Shown here: in pieces, positions 42,717 through 52,321 of the stretch
Numbering within the stretch: the stretch's first letter is position 1
Layout: every line of letters starts with the position of its first letter
Source: Bordetella petrii
GTDB lineage: Bacteria > Pseudomonadota > Gammaproteobacteria > Burkholderiales > Burkholderiaceae_B
Reading direction: 5' to 3'
NCBI GenBank assembly: GCA_017745595.1
Contig: WMBV01000030.1
Coordinates: 1 to 64,000, forward strand
Length of the DNA stretch: 64,000 nucleotides
Made by a program: the position numbers and the translations under genes
The notes under the pieces: model-generated
Told to the model about the DNA's origin: nothing
The model's database searches: none
What the model saw: the letters and a program-made list of their open reading frames with translations, nothing else

Positions 42717-43375
42717 TACCCCATGTGGATCTGCTTGGCGTCGACCTTCACCAGGTTCTCGCCGGTAATCATCGTGTACGACGCGTGCACGCGCGCGCTC
42801 TTGTCGGCCCGGTAATCCAGCGATCCGGCGCGCACGTGCTCCACTTCTTCGGCCGCGCGGAATGTCACGCGCGACAAGAACGACAGGCGGTCCATCACCG
42901 CCTCGTACACCTTGCCCACCAGGCGCGTGGTGCCGACGGTGGCCGTCACCTCGGCGCCCAGGTATTTCATTTTCTCGGTCACGCAGTGCGCGTCCTGCGC
43001 CTGCAACCGCAGCGATGCCGTCTCGACATGCACCGCGTCCCGGCCGGCCAGGCGCACGCTTTGCGCCCCTTCCAGCGACACGCTGCCCGAACGCGAATGC
43101 AGCACCATGTCGCCGGCGGTCTCCAGCCGCGCGCTGCGCGGGTCGGCCTGTTCGATCACGGCGATCAGATAAACACGCGTGGGATCGGGGCCGCTGATCA
43201 GCACCTGGTCGCCGGACTGCGGCGTCAACAGGCAACTGGCGGCTTGCCGGGCATGCCAGACACGGCCGTCGCACTCGACGGCATAACTGCCGTCCTCGGC
43301 GCGGCGCGTGACGGCGCCGATCAGGTGGACCGGATCGTAGGCGGGATACGGGTAATTGGCTGCGGCGCTTTTCAT
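42716..43375 (-). CDS. DUF3540-like protein, VgrG-spike-like
   Basis: The 219-residue protein has an N-terminal OB-fold-like part (LIGAVTRRAEDGSYAVECDG, LLTPQSGDQVLISG, TRVYLIAVIEQ) followed by repetitive short strands (ETAGDMVLHSRSGSVSLEG, VRLAGRDAVHVETASLRLQ, RAGSLDYRADKSARVHASY) of the kind that build the triple beta-helix of gp5/VgrG spikes. DUF3540 proteins are found in some T6SS clusters, usually near DUF2169/DUF4150 genes, which are absent here. Placement between the wedge genes tssF and tssG, and the one-base overlap with tssG, suggest a structural or spike-loading role. Start at MKSAAANYPYP behind GGAAACC; the frame upstream lies in tssF. Confidence 0.72.
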   Translation of the reverse strand: MKSAAANYPYPAYDPVHLIGAVTRRAEDGSYAVECDGRVWHARQAASCLLTPQSGDQVLISGPDPTRVYLIAVIEQADPRSARLETAGDMVLHSRSGSVSLEGAQSVRLAGRDAVHVETASLRLQAQDAHCVTEKMKYLGAEVTATVGTTRLVGKVYEAVMDRLSFLSRVTFRAAEEVEHVRAGSLDYRADKSARVHASYTMITGENLVKVDAKQIHMG

Positions 43376-43401
43376 GGCAGGGTTTCCTTTCGATCTCGGC
43401 C

Positions 43402-45306
43402 CTAAACGACGGGCCGCGCCCCCATGCGGGGCTTCCAGCGGGCGATCTCGCCGCGCTGCAAGGTAGATAACGTCAATTCCGACATCATGTTGATAGAAAC
43501 GTGGCGCGCGAAAAATTGCTCGAGCACCGCGCCGAACAGATAGGGGCTGATGCCCGAAAACGCCGTTTCGTCGACCTGCAGGCCGATGCGCACGCCCCGG
43601 CCGTACACGATGGGCCCCGGCACCGGCAGCCGATGGTGCATGGGTTCGGCCATCACGTGGCGCACGCCGGCGATGTGCTTGCGAACCACCGGGTCGGCCA
43701 GGTTGCCGTACACGTGCAGCATCTCGCGCAACGTCTGGGCGCCCTGCTCGGCGTCCAGGTCGATCAGGCTCAGGTAGTTCAGCCCCAGGTGGCTGATCAG
43801 GTGCCAGGTGGCGGCGTTCTCGGCCAGCGCGGTATGCGGCCGCGTCGGGCCGTGCAGCACCTTCACCGCCGCCACCGGCGCCGACACGCGCAGGGTCAGG
43901 TCGGTATCGGTACCCAGCGGCAGCAGCATGGCCAGGTCGCGGTTGGTGCACAGGGTTTCCAGGGTCAGGTGGCGCAGCTGGCCCGAAAACGGCGCCTCAT
44001 GGCGGTCCACCAGCGACACGAAGGCCTCGCTGCCGGTGTAGCCGGTGCGGGTGCCGTTGCGCTGGGCCTGGTCCGACAGCAGGCGGGGCTCGCGGCGCAA
44101 CGAATAATAGGCGCCGTAGTCGTCGGGATCGCTGCCCAGCGTGCCGTAGAACGGCCGGAACTCCTGCTCGGGCCGTTCGGCCGAAGCGTGGCCCAGCACG
44201 CGCGTCACGCCGAACACTTCATAGTCCAGCGGACGGGTGCGGTCCACCACTACATGATATTCATGGGTGCGCGGCGTCACCGCGATGCGGTCGGCGCGCT
44301 TCGGAAACAGGTTGATCACCGGCGCGCAATGCAGCGCCACGTGTTCGGCAGCAATCGCCCCTTCCAGCTCCGGCGCCGCGGCCGAAAACAGCATCGTCAA
44401 ATCGAACGAGCGGGTCTCGCGGCGCGCCCCGCCCGCCAGCGGCGGCGTGCGCAGTCCGCGCTTCAGGTCGTTCAGGCTGAAGAACAGGTAGCGGCGCGGA
44501 AACGCGAAATACTCCTGCAGCAGGCGGTAGCCCTGGAACACGCGCGTGTCGGCCGGCAGCAGCGCCTGGTCGTCGGCGAATCCTTCGTGGCGCACGCTGG
44601 CGGGCGGCAGCTTGTTGATCCAGCCGACCGGCCGCGCGCTATCGTGGCCCAGCACGGCCACCGTGTGGCTCATGATGATTTCCAGCAGCCGCTGCATCTG
44701 CAGGTCCTGGCCCGCCAGGTGGAACACCAGCTGGTCCAGCTCCATGTCTTCGAGCCGCACGCCGCCGCACACTTCGATGCGCAGGCGCAGGGCGCTCAGC
44801 ACGCGGCCGTTGCGCCCGCCCAGGCCCAGGCGCGCCAGGGGCAGATCGGGCGGCGTGCCGGTGAACTCGGCCTCGGTGACCCGCAAGGGCCATAGCTTCA
44901 CCGCGTGGCCGGTCATGAACTCGCAGGGCGTCTGCTCGCCGCGCGGTACCTTGCCGCGCAGCAGCGTGCCGCGCGGCAGTTCGAAGCCGCGCGCCAGCGT
45001 GCCCTCGTTCATGCTGGGCGTGAACCGCACCACCGCCATGGCCGGCGTCGGCGCCAGGTAATTGGGGTACACCACTTCCAGCAGGCGCTGCGAAAAGCGG
45101 GGAAATTCCGCATCCATCTTCAAGTGGATGCGCGCCGTCAGGAAGCTGAATCCTTCCAGCAGGCGCTCGACGTACGGGTCGGCCACCTCGGTGCCGTGCA
45201 TGCCCAGGCGCCCGGCCACCTTGGGGTACATCTGGGCGAACTCGGCGCCCAGCTCGCGCATGTACACCAGTTCGCGGTTGTAATAGTCGAGCAGGCGCGC
45301 ATCCAT
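43402..45306 (-). CDS. tssF: Type VI secretion baseplate subunit TssF (ImpG)
   Basis: The 634-residue protein starts at the conserved MDARLLDYYNRELVYMRELG, then FAQMYPKVAGRLG, DPYVERLLEGFSFLTARI and VVYPNYLAPTPAMAV. Later motifs LFPKRADRI and LYGAVLEQFFARHVSIN (as LFGAVLEQFFARH) are intact. It is a wedge protein of the baseplate. The start overlaps the tssE stop by one base. Confidence 0.96.
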   Translation of the reverse strand: MDARLLDYYNRELVYMRELGAEFAQMYPKVAGRLGMHGTEVADPYVERLLEGFSFLTARIHLKMDAEFPRFSQRLLEVVYPNYLAPTPAMAVVRFTPSMNEGTLARGFELPRGTLLRGKVPRGEQTPCEFMTGHAVKLWPLRVTEAEFTGTPPDLPLARLGLGGRNGRVLSALRLRIEVCGGVRLEDMELDQLVFHLAGQDLQMQRLLEIIMSHTVAVLGHDSARPVGWINKLPPASVRHEGFADDQALLPADTRVFQGYRLLQEYFAFPRRYLFFSLNDLKRGLRTPPLAGGARRETRSFDLTMLFSAAAPELEGAIAAEHVALHCAPVINLFPKRADRIAVTPRTHEYHVVVDRTRPLDYEVFGVTRVLGHASAERPEQEFRPFYGTLGSDPDDYGAYYSLRREPRLLSDQAQRNGTRTGYTGSEAFVSLVDRHEAPFSGQLRHLTLETLCTNRDLAMLLPLGTDTDLTLRVSAPVAAVKVLHGPTRPHTALAENAATWHLISHLGLNYLSLIDLDAEQGAQTLREMLHVYGNLADPVVRKHIAGVRHVMAEPMHHRLPVPGPIVYGRGVRIGLQVDETAFSGISPYLFGAVLEQFFARHVSINMMSELTLSTLQRGEIARWKPRMGARPVV

Positions 45307-45866
45307 CAGGCAGCCCCCCCGAGGTCGCGCAGATCCATGTGGCCGCTTTCCAGGTCGATATCGGTGCGGAACAGGAATTCCATGGGATGGGGCACGCACC
45401 ACAGCATGCCCTTGATTTCCAGGCTGAGCACGTTGTGGTGCTCGAGCGTGCCCGTGTCGGTCACGCAACGCACTTCGACCGACGAGTCCAGGATGCGCGG
45501 CTCGAACGAAGCAATGGCGTTGCGGATGGAGTCTTCGACGTCGACCCAGTCGATTTCCGACATGCGCTTGCCCGCCATCGCCTGCACGCCGAAATTCAGC
45601 GTCGATTCGGGCACGTAGCGGTACGGCGACAGATCATCGGTGGTCTGCAGGTTGACCGTATTGAGCAGCCAGCGCAGGTCGCGCAGCACCGCCAGGCGCA
45701 GTTCGGCATGCGTCAGCATGGCCGACTCGCGGGCCTCTTGCTTCTTCGACGGATCGTTGTCCATCAACCGGTCGAGCAATGACGGCTGCAGGCGGTCCCG
45801 GGCCACGCGCTCGCTGCGCGGCAATTGCTCCCAGGGGCGCAGGCTGGCCGTCTCCGACTGCGCCAT
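45306..45866 (-). CDS. tssE: Type VI secretion baseplate subunit TssE (gp25-like)
   Basis: The 186-residue protein has the LQPSLLDRLMDNDP motif of the N-terminus and the gp25 core AVLRDLRWLLNTVNL, SVLNFG-type STLNFGVQAMAGK, and IRNAIASFEPRIL. It nucleates sheath assembly on the baseplate. It starts at MAQSETASLRPWEQL, directly coupled (one-base overlap) to the tagJ stop. Confidence 0.95.
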   Translation of the reverse strand: MAQSETASLRPWEQLPRSERVARDRLQPSLLDRLMDNDPSKKQEARESAMLTHAELRLAVLRDLRWLLNTVNLQTTDDLSPYRYVPESTLNFGVQAMAGKRMSEIDWVDVEDSIRNAIASFEPRILDSSVEVRCVTDTGTLEHHNVLSLEIKGMLWCVPHPMEFLFRTDIDLESGHMDLRDLGGAA

Positions 45867-46681
45867 CAGCCCATCTCCAGCGCGCGCACGTCCAGCAGCG
45901 CGTATTCGCCCTGGTCGGTCATCCACATTTTCTGGCCCACCCCGGCGTAGGTGTCGCCATACAGCGGCTGCCAGTCTGTCATGCGGCCCAGCCTGGCCCC
46001 GTCGGGCAGATCGGCCATGGCCTTGCCCGCCGGCGCGGGATAGCGGGCCGGCACCAGGCCGTGCTGCGTGCGGCCGTCGTCCAGCGTGATCTCGGCCTGG
46101 GCCCACACCACATCGCACAGGCCCTCGGGCGCCAGCAGCCGCACGCCGCGCAGCGCGCTGAACGGCAGCCAGCCATAGCGGCCGCCGGAAATGAATTCGA
46201 ACACCGGCCCCAGCCGGCTATCGCCGTCGCTGATCCATTCAAAGGCCGCCGGCGCCGCGTCGGCGGCCCCCTGCAACTGCCCGGGCCGCGCCTCGGCGGC
46301 CTGATAGGCGCGGGCGCGCAATTCGGCCGCCTGCTCGGGGTCGCTGGCGTCCAGGCGCAAGGCCTGCGCCAGGTCGGCGCACCATGCGGGCGGCGCGCCG
46401 AAATAGGCCGGCTCGGCCTGGCCGGCCAGCACGCTCTCGCGCTGGCGCTCGGCGGCGATGGCCTGTTCGTAGACCATAGCCATGGGTTGAGCCTGCGCAT
46501 TCAACTGCGCGCACAGCTTCAATTGTTCCGCCGCGCGACTCCAGTCGCCTTGCACGGCCATCAGCTGGAACAGCTGGGCACGCAAGTCGGCATCGGCCGG
46601 CTGTCGGCGTATTTGCCCCTGGATCGTATCCAGGTGCTGGGACAAGCTGCTTTCGCGCAGCGCAACTGCGGGTTTGGTCAT
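45866..46681 (-). CDS. tagJ: Type VI secretion accessory protein TagJ (ImpE/HsiE1 family)
   Basis: The 271-residue protein has an N-terminal helical TPR-like part (LSQHLDTIQGQIRRQPADADLRAQLFQLM, GDWSRAAEQLKLCAQL) and a C-terminal ImpE domain (FEWISDGDSRLGPVFEFISGGRYGWLPF, LRDVVWAQ-type LCDVVWAQAEITL). In Pseudomonas the homologue HsiE1 binds a sheath helix and ClpV, helping recycling. It is between hcp and tssE, with an 81-base spacer from hcp that holds a hairpin. Start MTKPAVALRESSL. Confidence 0.93.
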   Translation of the reverse strand: MTKPAVALRESSLSQHLDTIQGQIRRQPADADLRAQLFQLMAVQGDWSRAAEQLKLCAQLNAQAQPMAMVYEQAIAAERQRESVLAGQAEPAYFGAPPAWCADLAQALRLDASDPEQAAELRARAYQAAEARPGQLQGAADAAPAAFEWISDGDSRLGPVFEFISGGRYGWLPFSALRGVRLLAPEGLCDVVWAQAEITLDDGRTQHGLVPARYPAPAGKAMADLPDGARLGRMTDWQPLYGDTYAGVGQKMWMTDQGEYALLDVRALEMG

Positions 46682-46709
46682 GGAAGCACCGCGCAAAGAA
46701 ACGGAAAGC

Positions 46710-46736
46710 CGGCGAACGGCCCCGGGCCGCCCGCCG
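46710..46736 (-). terminator. Hairpin after hcp, possible attenuator
   Basis: Nested arms CGGCG/CGCCG and CGGCC/GGCCG form a compact GC stem in the spacer after the hcp stop; on the minus strand it is followed by a pyrimidine-rich tail (TTTCCGTTTCTTT). A partial terminator here would leave more hcp than downstream message, in line with the need for a lot of Hcp. Confidence 0.45.
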
Positions 46737-46762
46737 TCCGGAAGAGAAGGCCGGTAAACGCC

Positions 46763-47248
46763 TTAGCCCACTTCCTTGTTCTGCTTGATGTCCCAGGCGA
46801 CCAGGCTTTCCGCGCCCTTGCCGCCCTGCTCGGTTTGCTCCCAGTATTGCTGCTTGACCTTGGCGGCCTGGAACGCGAAATTCACCACGACGGATTCCGA
46901 GTTCAGTTCGCCCGACAGCTGCACCGACGACACCAGCACATCTTCCAGCGTGATCTTGGAATACTCGACCTGCTGGCCGCCTGCCTTGCACACCGACAGC
47001 TCGATCTTGCCCAGGTGCTTGCCGCTGGCGCAGTGCTTCATGACGGCGGGGGCCGCCTTGTCAATGCGCGCAACGACGTGCAGGTCATTGAAGCTGGCTT
47101 TGCCGGCGCCCAGGCCGCCACCGCTGGCCATGTTGCCCGGCTGGGTGGCGCCCCACGAGAACGAAATGATGTCCGTCCAGTTCTTGTGGTTGGCATCTTT
47201 CGACTCGCCATTGGCTCCGTCGATCTTCATGAACATGTCAACAGCCAC
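46763..47248 (-). CDS. hcp: Type VI secretion tube protein Hcp (TssD)
   Basis: The 161-residue protein is a canonical Hcp: MAVDMFMKIDGANGESKD, DIISFSWGATQPG, KASFNDLHVVARIDKAAP, SSVQLSGELNSESVVVNF, and KQQYWEQTEQGGKGAE. Hexameric rings stack into the inner tube and carry small effectors. It lies 55 bases after tssC; a small dyad GGCAC/GTGCC (47274-47286) lies in the leader. Confidence 0.97.
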   Translation of the reverse strand: MAVDMFMKIDGANGESKDANHKNWTDIISFSWGATQPGNMASGGGLGAGKASFNDLHVVARIDKAAPAVMKHCASGKHLGKIELSVCKAGGQQVEYSKITLEDVLVSSVQLSGELNSESVVVNFAFQAAKVKQQYWEQTEQGGKGAESLVAWDIKQNKEVG

Positions 47249-47303
47249 TTCTCTCTCCCTAAGTTGCAGTCACGGCACGACGTGCCCTGGAAAAAATGTC
47301 CCG

Positions 47304-48806
<1,503 letters not shown>

Positions 48807-48824
48807 CGCGATCTCCGTTATGGT

Positions 48825-49379
48825 TTATTTCGCGGCCGGATCGGCTTCGGGCTCGTCCGCCTTGGGCGCGGCCGCATCCGGATTGGGCGCCGCCGCCAGC
48901 GCGTTCATCAGCGCCGGGTTTTTCAGTACCTTGCCGATCAATTCTTCGGCGCCGGTCTTGCCGTCCATATAGGTCAGCAGGTTCGCGAGCTGCGTGCGGG
49001 CATCCAGCAGTTCGTTCAACGCCCCGACCTTGCGCGCCACCGTCGCGGGCGAGAAGTCGTCGATGCTTTCGAAGGTGATGTCGACATTCAGATTGCCCTC
49101 GCCGGTCAGCGTATTGGGCACCTGGAAGGCGGCCCTGGGCTGGACCGACTTCATGCGCTCGTCGAAGTTGTCGATGTCGATGTCCAGGAACTTGCGCTCG
49201 GCCACGTCGGGCTGGGGCTCGACCGATTTGCCGGCCAGATCGGCCAGCACACCCATGACGAACGGCAGCTGGATCTTGCGTTCCGCGCCATAGATTTCCA
49301 CGTCGTATTCGATCTGCACGCGGGGCGCGCGGTTGCGTGCGATGAATTTTTGTCCGCTGCCCTTCAGTGTCGTTGCCAT
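48825..49379 (-). CDS. tssB: Type VI secretion contractile sheath small subunit TssB
   Basis: The 184-residue protein has GQKFIARNRAPRVQIEYDVE, LPFVMGVLADLAGKS, KFLDIDIDNFDERMKS, LTFESIDDFSP-type ITFESIDDFSPATVARKV and LNELLDARTQLANLLTYMDGK, all standard. The C-terminal tail is Ala/Asp/Pro-rich. It dimerises with TssC and carries the ClpV-binding helix. Confidence 0.98.
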   Translation of the reverse strand: MATTLKGSGQKFIARNRAPRVQIEYDVEIYGAERKIQLPFVMGVLADLAGKSVEPQPDVAERKFLDIDIDNFDERMKSVQPRAAFQVPNTLTGEGNLNVDITFESIDDFSPATVARKVGALNELLDARTQLANLLTYMDGKTGAEELIGKVLKNPALMNALAAAPNPDAAAPKADEPEADPAAK

Positions 49380-49422
49380 GTGTGCTCTCCTATCCTGAAA
49401 TCAGTGCGTATCCGCGAGCGTG

Positions 49423-50484
49423 CTACGCGCCGGGTCCGCCGTCGGCGTCCCGGGGCAGCCAGGTCTCGAACTGCTCGAGGCCCTGCGGCGCCAGGTTCTT
49501 CATAATGTCGTGGAAACTCATCGCAATCAGTTGCTGCGCGCGACGGATCAAATACGGTGCCGGATGACTGGGCTCGTGCACTTCGAAATACGCGCACACC
49601 TTGGCCAGCATGGCGGCCGCTTCTTCGCGCGACTGGATCTGCGCGTCCTGCCAGCGCAGCGCCGCCGCCGGGGCCGGCGTGGCCGCATCGGCCCGCGCGG
49701 GCGCCGCCGCGGCGGCACCGGCGGCCGCTGCGTCCCCGACTTTTTCCTCGGCGTGCGTGACGGTGCCGCTATCGCCCAGCACCTGCATCACCATATCCAG
49801 CGTACGCAGAATGCCCGCGTAATCCGGCACCCATTCCTGGCCCAGCTTGTCCGAGACCTGTTTCTGGATGCGGCGCAAGGCTTGGGTGGCTGTCGCCAGG
49901 CCGTTCAGATCGGCATCTTGCTGCAGCGATGCCTGGCGCAAATGCTCGACCAGGCGCGCCCGCCCGCCGGGATAAAAATCGGGATCGGAACGGCTGCCGT
50001 CCAGTACGGATTCGGCATCGCGCAGCGACAACTGCCCGTGTACGCCGTTGACCAGGCGGCTGGATCGGGCGCTGCGCGCGCAGCCCGCCAGGTCGCCCAG
50101 CGACGCCAGCGCATTGATACGCGGCATGGGGTCGTCGTCGTCCACGCTGTCCAGCCGCGGATGCACCGCGTCCCAATAGCGGTCCAATGTGTCGGCAACC
50201 AGCTTCAGCCCGTCCGCGTAGCCGGGCAACCCGCGCACCTCGGTCCAGGCCTGCGTCAGGTAACCCATGATGCGCACGTCGCGCGTGCGCTCGAGCAGGC
50301 CGCGCGCGAGTTTCTCGACTTCGCGCCAATCGGGGGGTTGGGCTGGAATGATGGTCGAGCCGAACTGCTGTTCGCTGCGTTCCACTGCCGCCTGCTGCAA
50401 CTGCAGGAACTCGGCGTCATATTCCAGGTCTTCTCCACAAGGCAGACGAGGATCCAGCGCGGTCAGAATGTCGGCAAATTCCAT
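49423..50484 (-). CDS. tssA: Type VI secretion cap/assembly protein TssA (ImpA family)
   Basis: The 353-residue protein has the ImpA N-terminal domain (GEDLEYDAEFLQLQQAAVERSEQQ, DWREVEKLARGLLERTRDVRIMGYLTQAW, YWDAVHPRLD) and an Ala-rich linker followed by a C-terminal AAAMLAKVCAYFEVHEPSHPAPYLIRRAQQLIAM segment. It initiates and caps the growing sheath. It is the first gene of the long T6SS run, behind the AT-rich 50485-50830 spacer. Confidence 0.95.
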   Translation of the reverse strand: MEFADILTALDPRLPCGEDLEYDAEFLQLQQAAVERSEQQFGSTIIPAQPPDWREVEKLARGLLERTRDVRIMGYLTQAWTEVRGLPGYADGLKLVADTLDRYWDAVHPRLDSVDDDDPMPRINALASLGDLAGCARSARSSRLVNGVHGQLSLRDAESVLDGSRSDPDFYPGGRARLVEHLRQASLQQDADLNGLATATQALRRIQKQVSDKLGQEWVPDYAGILRTLDMVMQVLGDSGTVTHAEEKVGDAAAAGAAAAAPARADAATPAPAAALRWQDAQIQSREEAAAMLAKVCAYFEVHEPSHPAPYLIRRAQQLIAMSFHDIMKNLAPQGLEQFETWLPRDADGGPGA

Positions 50485-50830
50485 GGTGATCAGTCATACC
50501 CGGGATTACCCGGAGCCCTAAAACAGCCTATCTTCGCGTAACTGCCGCAGAAGTCCGAATTCTAGGCAGAGCTTGTATTGATTCCAGTGACACCTAACAG
50601 CTACTGTTTTTTCTTACGTTTCATTAACAAATACGAATAAAAATGCACACTTCGTGCACTAGTAAATTCAGACTTTGAAACAATCCCACCCTGGCGTCAG
50701 GGCCTTACAGCGGGCGGATGCGGCATGGCATCAGGCGTCCGCCGGCTTATTGCCGGCTTATATATAAGGCCAGTAGACCGGGCGGTTACGCTATTGCTAG
50801 CATGCGGTTGACACCTACCTGGAAGCCTAC
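50485..50830. promoter_or_regulatory. AT-rich divergent promoter region of the T6SS operon
   Basis: This 346-base spacer between tssA (minus) and the DUF4105 gene (plus) is markedly AT-rich at 50580-50690 against GC-rich flanks. It holds the dyad TGCAC-ACTTC-GTGCA (50644-50658), an imperfect stem GGCGGATGC/GCGTCCGCC (50713-50743), and a tandem GCCGGCTTAT repeat (50741-50761). No convincing sigma70 or sigma54 promoter was found by eye, but this is the only spacer able to drive the twelve-gene run. Confidence 0.5.
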
Positions 50831-51808
50831 GTGCCCGCTCAAGCCGGTTTTGTTCTAGTCGTGATCGCGGCGGCCGCCTGGGGCGCGCTGGCGTTGTGGG
50901 TCCGGCGGCCGGCGGGTGTCCCTCTTACTTGCGTCCTGATCCTCATTTGGGTACTGGTCGCGCTGGCGGCCTGCGTGCTGGTGGGCACGGGCCGCTGGCG
51001 CGGCGCGCTGGCGTTCTTGCCGCCGGCGGCGCTGCTGGCCGCATGGTGGCTGACGCTGCGGCCCGCGCAAGACCGCGACTGGGAACCCAGCGTAGCCCGC
51101 CTGCTGCACGGCCAGATCGAGGGCGATGTCGCCACTTTGCACAACGTGCGCAATTTCGCCTGGCGCGGCACGCAGGATTTCGACGCGCGCTGGGAAACGC
51201 GGCGCTACCGGCTGTCGGCCATCCGCTCGGTGGACATGGCGCTGTCATACTGGTCGCACACCGCCATTGCCCATACGCTGGTGTCGTTCGGGTTCGCCGA
51301 CGGCGACTATCTGGTGTTCTCGGTGGAAATCCGCCGCAAGAAAAACGACCGGTTCTCTGAACTCGGCGGCTTCTTCCGCCAATATGAATTAAGCATCGTG
51401 GCCGCCGACGAGCGCGACATCCTGCAGGTGCGCACCAACGTGCGCGGCGAAGACGGCTATCTGTACCGCGTTCACATGGCGCCCGACGACATGCGCGCCC
51501 TGTTCGCCGAATACATCAGCCAGGCCAACAAACTCGTCCAGCGGCCGCGCTTCTACAACACCCTGACCGCCAACTGCACCACGCTGGTGTACCGCATGGT
51601 CAACCGCATCGTTACCGGCCTGCCGCTGGACTATCGCTTGATGGCCTCGGGCTACCTGCCCGAATACCTGTACGAACTGGGCGCCCTGCGCGGCGCCGAC
51701 AGCATGCGGGAATACCGGCGGCGCGGCCGCTACACCGAGCGCGCCCGCGACACCGCTTCCCCCTTGCCCTATTCGCAACGCATCCGCGCCGGCGTGCCGG
51801 GGATCTGA
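50831..51808 (+). CDS. DUF4105-domain membrane protein
   Basis: The 325-residue protein has three N-terminal membrane segments (about 4-24, 33-53, 58-76) and a large soluble part. The DUF4105 signature is present: WETRRYRLSAIRSVDM, SYWSHTAIAHTLVSFGF with His143/His148, YLVFSVEIRRKK, and FYNTLTANCTTLVYRM with Cys249. The paired His and Cys resemble a papain-like cysteine-peptidase or acyltransferase site; related domains have been linked to lipoprotein N-acylation in other phyla, so an envelope role is plausible but unproved. The start is a GTG. It is divergent from tssA. Confidence 0.75.
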   Translation: MPAQAGFVLVVIAAAAWGALALWVRRPAGVPLTCVLILIWVLVALAACVLVGTGRWRGALAFLPPAALLAAWWLTLRPAQDRDWEPSVARLLHGQIEGDVATLHNVRNFAWRGTQDFDARWETRRYRLSAIRSVDMALSYWSHTAIAHTLVSFGFADGDYLVFSVEIRRKKNDRFSELGGFFRQYELSIVAADERDILQVRTNVRGEDGYLYRVHMAPDDMRALFAEYISQANKLVQRPRFYNTLTANCTTLVYRMVNRIVTGLPLDYRLMASGYLPEYLYELGALRGADSMREYRRRGRYTERARDTASPLPYSQRIRAGVPGI

Positions 51809-51823
51809 CCGTCCAGACCGTCC

Positions 51824-51899
51824 GGGTGTCTGACTCCGGTCATTCAGGTGTCTGACCCATGCCGTCCAGGTGTCTGACTCCCGCAGGGTGTCAGACACC
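51824..51899. repeat. 31-bp palindrome with two half copies
   Basis: A perfect unit at 51869-51899 (arms GGTGTCTGACTCCC/GGGTGTCAGACACC, loop GCA) follows two half units, GGGTGTCTGACTCCGG (51824-51839) and AGGTGTCTGACCC (51846-51858). They fill the spacer after the DUF4105 gene. Confidence 0.9.
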
Positions 51900-51978
51900 G
51901 AAGCGTGCCCAGCTATCTCACCCCCACGGCATGCCGCTTGCTGCGCCTCTTGTTTTCCACCCTACCGGAGCCGCTTCC

Positions 51979-52311
51979 ATGACACCCCGCTCTCCCCAGC
52001 TGCAAATCTGCATCGACGAATGCCTGCGGTGCTATCAGTCTTGCCTGGGCATGGCCATGAGCCATTGCCTGGAAGTCGGCGGCGCGCACGTCGACCCCGC
52101 GCACTTCCGCCTGATGATGGCCTGTTCGGAAAGCTGCCGCACGGCCGCGCATTTCATGCTGATCGGCGTGCCGCACCACCAGCATGTGTGCGCCGACTGC
52201 GCATCCCTCTGCCGCCAGTGCGCCGACAGCTGCGACGCACTGGACGGCATGGACGACTGCGCCACCCAGTGCCGGCGCTGCGCCGACGCGTGCGAACGGA
52301 TCGCGCAGTAG
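51979..52311 (+). CDS. Four-helix-bundle Cys-rich copper storage protein (Csp3-like)
   Basis: The 110-residue protein has 16 Cys in the regular helix-spaced pattern CxxxCxxCxxxC repeated in each helix (Cys11/15/18/22/30; 49/53; 71/74/78/81/85; 94/98/101/105). There is no signal peptide, matching the cytosolic Csp3 type, in which Cys line the core of a helix bundle and bind many Cu(I) ions. His66/His67/His69 sit at one end (GVPHHQHVC), as in Csp pores. The start 51979 follows a purine-poor leader, so translation may be weak. Neighbours do not include copper exporters. Confidence 0.85.
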   Translation: MTPRSPQLQICIDECLRCYQSCLGMAMSHCLEVGGAHVDPAHFRLMMACSESCRTAAHFMLIGVPHHQHVCADCASLCRQCADSCDALDGMDDCATQCRRCADACERIAQ

Positions 52312-52321
52312 CCGCCGCGCT

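Noticed and set aside
50808-50813. TTGACA as a -35 box for the DUF4105 gene
   Set aside because: A matching -10 would fall on or after the GTG start at 50831, so it cannot drive that gene as annotated.
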